The translations under genes were made by a program, and so were the position numbers. A DNA stretch of 64,000 nucleotides, taken from the NCBI RefSeq assembly GCF_030816155.1, contig NZ_JAUSXR010000001.1, positions 620,001 to 684,000 on the forward strand, given 5' to 3'. Under the pieces are notes generated by a model that had not been told where the DNA came from, did not search any database, and saw only the letters and a list, made by a program, of their open reading frames with translations. Shown in pieces: positions 61,563-64,000 of the stretch. Source of the stretch: Arthrobacter woluwensis. Its GTDB lineage: Bacteria > Actinomycetota > Actinomycetes > Actinomycetales > Micrococcaceae. Each line of letters begins with the position of its first letter. Within the stretch, counting starts at the first letter, position 1.

Positions 61563-62858
61563 ATGTCAGGTGTAGCCAAGAACGGTCAGTCAGTGGTGCC
61601 CCGTCCGACGCGTGGCAGAGAACTCGATGAGGACATCCCGTACGGCATCCGGATCGCCGCGGCCTGGTCCTGGCGCGTGGGGGTCATCCTCCTCGCCACG
61701 GGCGCGCTCATCTGGCTGCTCTCGAAGGTCAGCTTCCTGATCATCCCGCTCCTCCTCGCGGCGCTCCTCACCGCTCTGCTGAACCCGGTGGTCGGCTGGC
61801 TGAGCAGGCACAAGATCCATCGCGGTCTCTCCGTCGCCCTCACGCTCCTCGGCCTGATCGCGGTCATCACCGTCACCCTGATCTTCGTCGGCCGTCAGGC
61901 CACCGTGGGCTTCAAGGAGCTGTGGGGTCAGGCGCTCGAAGGTCTGAAGCAGATTCAGGGCTGGCTCCAGGACGGACCGCTGCACCTCACGGCCGACCAG
62001 CTGGACGGCTACATCCGCAACGTGGTGGATGCCGTGCAGAACCAGAGCAGCACCATCCTGACGGGTGCGCTGAGCGTGGGCAGTGGGGCCGGGCACATCG
62101 CGGCCGGGCTGCTGCTGACCCTCTTCATCCTGATCTTCTTCCTCCTCGAGGGCCGCCAGATCTGGGGATTCATCACCCGTCTGGCCCCGAAGAAGGCCCG
62201 CCCGGCCATCTACGGCGCCGGCAGCAAGGCCTGGATCTCGGTCGGCAACTACGTCCGGATCCAGGTGTTCGTGGCCGCCGTCGACGCGATCGGCATCGGC
62301 GTCGGCGCCGCCGTGATCGGCGTGCCCCTGGCCCTGCCCCTCGGCCTGGCGGTCTTCCTCGGCTCGTTCATCCCCGTGGTGGGCGCCCTCGTCACCGGCG
62401 CGGTGGCCGTGCTCCTGGCCCTCGTGGCCAACGGCCTGGTGAACGCCATCATCATGCTCGCGATCGTCCTGGCCGTGCAGCAGCTGGAGAGCCATGTGCT
62501 GCAGCCGCTCGTCATGGGCAAGGCCGTCTCGCTGCACCCGGTGGGGGTCATCCTGGCCGTCGCCGCGGGCTCCTTCCTCGCAGGCATCCCGGGCGCCCTG
62601 TTCGCCGTGCCGATCCTGGCCGCGCTGAACACCGCCATCCGCTACATCGCCGGACGCGGCTGGGACGACGACCCCGCCGTCGACGCCCTGGACGGCACGA
62701 CGACGCCGGCCACCTCCGATGAGGAGATCGACGCCGCGGCGGGGGAGACGCCGTCGTCGTCCGCTGAAGAGCGCACTGAACTTCCGGCCCCCGTGAGCGG
62801 GCCGGGGACGCCAGAGAAACCGAACAATTCCAAGGAGGCGGCCAGTGATGACCACTGA
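61563..62858 (+). CDS. AI-2E family transporter (PerM-like)
   Basis: A 431-residue membrane protein with seven to eight helices. The AI-2E/PerM pattern is VSFLIIPLLLAALLTALLNPVVGWL, the soluble middle part LWGQALEGLKQIQGWLQDGP, then HIAAGLLLTLFILIFFLLEG, VFLGSFIPVVGALVTG and the signature QQLESHVLQPLVMGKAV (V)LHP region. The C-terminal ~70 residues are acidic and probably disordered. Members export small molecules such as autoinducer-2 or work as ion antiporters; the substrate is unknown. The last 11 bases overlap the next gene. Confidence 0.88.
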   Translation: MSGVAKNGQSVVPRPTRGRELDEDIPYGIRIAAAWSWRVGVILLATGALIWLLSKVSFLIIPLLLAALLTALLNPVVGWLSRHKIHRGLSVALTLLGLIAVITVTLIFVGRQATVGFKELWGQALEGLKQIQGWLQDGPLHLTADQLDGYIRNVVDAVQNQSSTILTGALSVGSGAGHIAAGLLLTLFILIFFLLEGRQIWGFITRLAPKKARPAIYGAGSKAWISVGNYVRIQVFVAAVDAIGIGVGAAVIGVPLALPLGLAVFLGSFIPVVGALVTGAVAVLLALVANGLVNAIIMLAIVLAVQQLESHVLQPLVMGKAVSLHPVGVILAVAAGSFLAGIPGALFAVPILAALNTAIRYIAGRGWDDDPAVDALDGTTTPATSDEEIDAAAGETPSSSAEERTELPAPVSGPGTPEKPNNSKEAASDDH

Positions 62859-64000
62859 GGCCCTACCCGTCACGCTCCAGGACGTAGTCCGCGCACAGGA
62901 ATTGCTCGACGGCGTCATTACCGTCACGCCCATCGAGAAGTCCCGGGCGCTGTCCCGGATGGTGGGTGGCGACGTGGTCTTCAAGTGCGAGAACCTGCAG
63001 CGCGCGGGCTCGTTCAAGGTCCGTGGCGCCTACGTGCGCATGGCCCGCCTGAGCCCGGAGGAGAAGGCCCGCGGCGTCGTTGCGGCGTCGGCCGGCAACC
63101 ACGCTCAGGGCGTCGCTTCCGCGGCCAAGGCCCTCGGGATCAAGGCCCGCATCTACATGCCGCTCGGCGTGGCGCTGCCGAAGCTGGCGGCGACGCGTGG
63201 GCACGGCGCCGAGGTCATCCTGCACGGTCACAACGTGGATGAGGCCCTGGCCGAGGCGCAGCGTTACGCGGAAGCCTCCGGGGCGGTGTTCGTGCACCCG
63301 TTCGACAATGTGGACGTCGTGGCGGGCCAGGGGACGATCGGCCTCGAGATCCTCGACCAGGTGCCCGACGTGGACACGATCATCATGGGCGTGGGCGGCG
63401 GTGGACTGCTGGCCGGCGTCTCCGTGGCCATCAAGGAGCGCGCCCGTGAACTGGGCCGCGAGATCCGGGTGATCGGGGTGCAGGCGGAGAACGCCGCCGC
63501 GTACCCGCCGTCGCTCGCCGCTGACGCGCTCGTGCCGCTGAAGAAGGTCTCCACGATGGCCGACGGCATCGCCGTGGGCCGCCCCGGGCAGCTGCCGTTC
63601 AGCATCATCCGCGAACTCGTGGACGACGTGGTCACGGTCAGCGAGGACGCCCTCGCCCGTGCGCTCATCTTCCTGCTGGAACGCGCCAAGATGGTGGTGG
63701 AACCGGCCGGCGCCGTGGGTGTCGCGGCACTCATGGAAGGCCGGATCGAGAATCCGGGCAAGGTGGCCGTCATCCTGTCCGGCGGCAACATCGACCCGAT
63801 GCTCATGCTCAAGGTGATCCAGCGCGGTCTGTACGCGGCGGGCCGCTTCCTGACGGTGCGGATCCTTCTCGACGACCGTCCCGGCTCCCTGGCGACCATC
63901 TCCCGCATCATCGCCGAGCACGACGCCAACGTCACCGGCGTGGATCACACCCGCGTGGGCGGTTCCATCAGCATGGGCGACGTCTCGATCACGGTGGACC
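62848..64000 (+). CDS. ilvA: Threonine ammonia-lyase (threonine dehydratase), 3' end outside window
   Basis: The PLP enzyme deaminates threonine to 2-oxobutanoate, the first step toward isoleucine in biosynthetic use. ATG 62848 has AAGGAGG 9 nt upstream and overlaps the preceding gene. The 384 residues in view include TVTPIEKSRALSRMVGG, the PLP lysine K57 in AGSFKVRGAYVRM, SAGNHAQGVASAAK, GVGGGGLLAGVSVAIKE and LSGGNIDPMLML. The start of an ACT-like C-terminal domain follows (RFLTVRILLDDRPGSLATIS), the form seen in ~400-residue actinobacterial enzymes. The catabolic (TdcB-like) versus biosynthetic role is not settled by sequence. Confidence 0.93.
   Translation, partial: MTTEALPVTLQDVVRAQELLDGVITVTPIEKSRALSRMVGGDVVFKCENLQRAGSFKVRGAYVRMARLSPEEKARGVVAASAGNHAQGVASAAKALGIKARIYMPLGVALPKLAATRGHGAEVILHGHNVDEALAEAQRYAEASGAVFVHPFDNVDVVAGQGTIGLEILDQVPDVDTIIMGVGGGGLLAGVSVAIKERARELGREIRVIGVQAENAAAYPPSLAADALVPLKKVSTMADGIAVGRPGQLPFSIIRELVDDVVTVSEDALARALIFLLERAKMVVEPAGAVGVAALMEGRIENPGKVAVILSGGNIDPMLMLKVIQRGLYAAGRFLTVRILLDDRPGSLATISRIIAEHDANVTGVDHTRVGGSISMGDVSITVD

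Overview
The window is high-GC DNA with an actinobacterial gene order. The best guess is a member of the Micrococcaceae close to Arthrobacter. This is inferred from the mazG-eno-ftsB-DUF501/ppx block, the sdhCDAB order, the actinobacterial type of FolD, frequent GTG starts, and several -10 boxes lying 6-7 nt before a start codon (leaderless transcripts). Most of the window is core chromosome. One small integrated island is present, along with several families of palindromic or tandem intergenic repeats.

Layout. 1-2.2 kb: the end of an amino-acid permease and a flavin amine/amino-acid oxidase. 2.2-3.6 kb: an AbiEi-like/endonuclease-like gene bracketed by two inverted copies of one palindromic element. 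3.6-6.9 kb: one-carbon metabolism, with purU diverging from glyA-folD; a ZTP (pfl-type) riboswitch precedes glyA. 7-12.7 kb: a DUF5937/ArsR regulator with a cupin gene, DUF4287, a NarL-type two-component pair, an 8-bp tandem array, a SHOCT protein, large palindromes and a membrane protein. 12.7-17.2 kb: xthA, trpS, a 2H phosphoesterase, a YihY-family protein and a hydrolase. 17.3-20.9 kb: the succinate dehydrogenase operon. 21-23.5 kb: manC and an M20 amidohydrolase. 23.6-30.8 kb: nucleoside uptake (BMP lipoprotein and ABC transporter) coupled to cdd and deoA; adenosine deaminase follows at 34 kb. 31-34 kb: DedA, an unknown protein and a methyltransferase. 34-43 kb: add, mazG, eno, ftsB-like, a DUF501-Ppx fusion, a mycosin-like protease and ndh, the last behind a CRP-type site.

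43.2-46.4 kb: a tRNA-Leu(UAA) gene whose 3' 42 nt are repeated at 46331-46372, enclosing a roughly 3.1-kb island. It holds 12-bp iterons at both ends, an integrase remnant without its catalytic tyrosine, small unknown ORFs, and a secreted six-cysteine protein followed by a two-helix membrane protein. That pair is the best candidate here for an undescribed toxin/immunity-like system.

46.4-64 kb: a PPOX-type flavoprotein, a DHFR-like reductase, a second two-component pair, an aldo/keto reductase, an MFS pump with a divergent MarR regulator, a FUSC-type membrane protein, a paired SMR exporter behind a guanidine-III riboswitch (hence a guanidinium exporter), a Bax-inhibitor-1 protein, galTK with a divergent aldose 1-epimerase, a WXG100-like large protein with a lipoprotein partner, an AI-2E family transporter, and the start of threonine dehydratase. 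Functional calls rest on motifs read by eye; no database search was possible.
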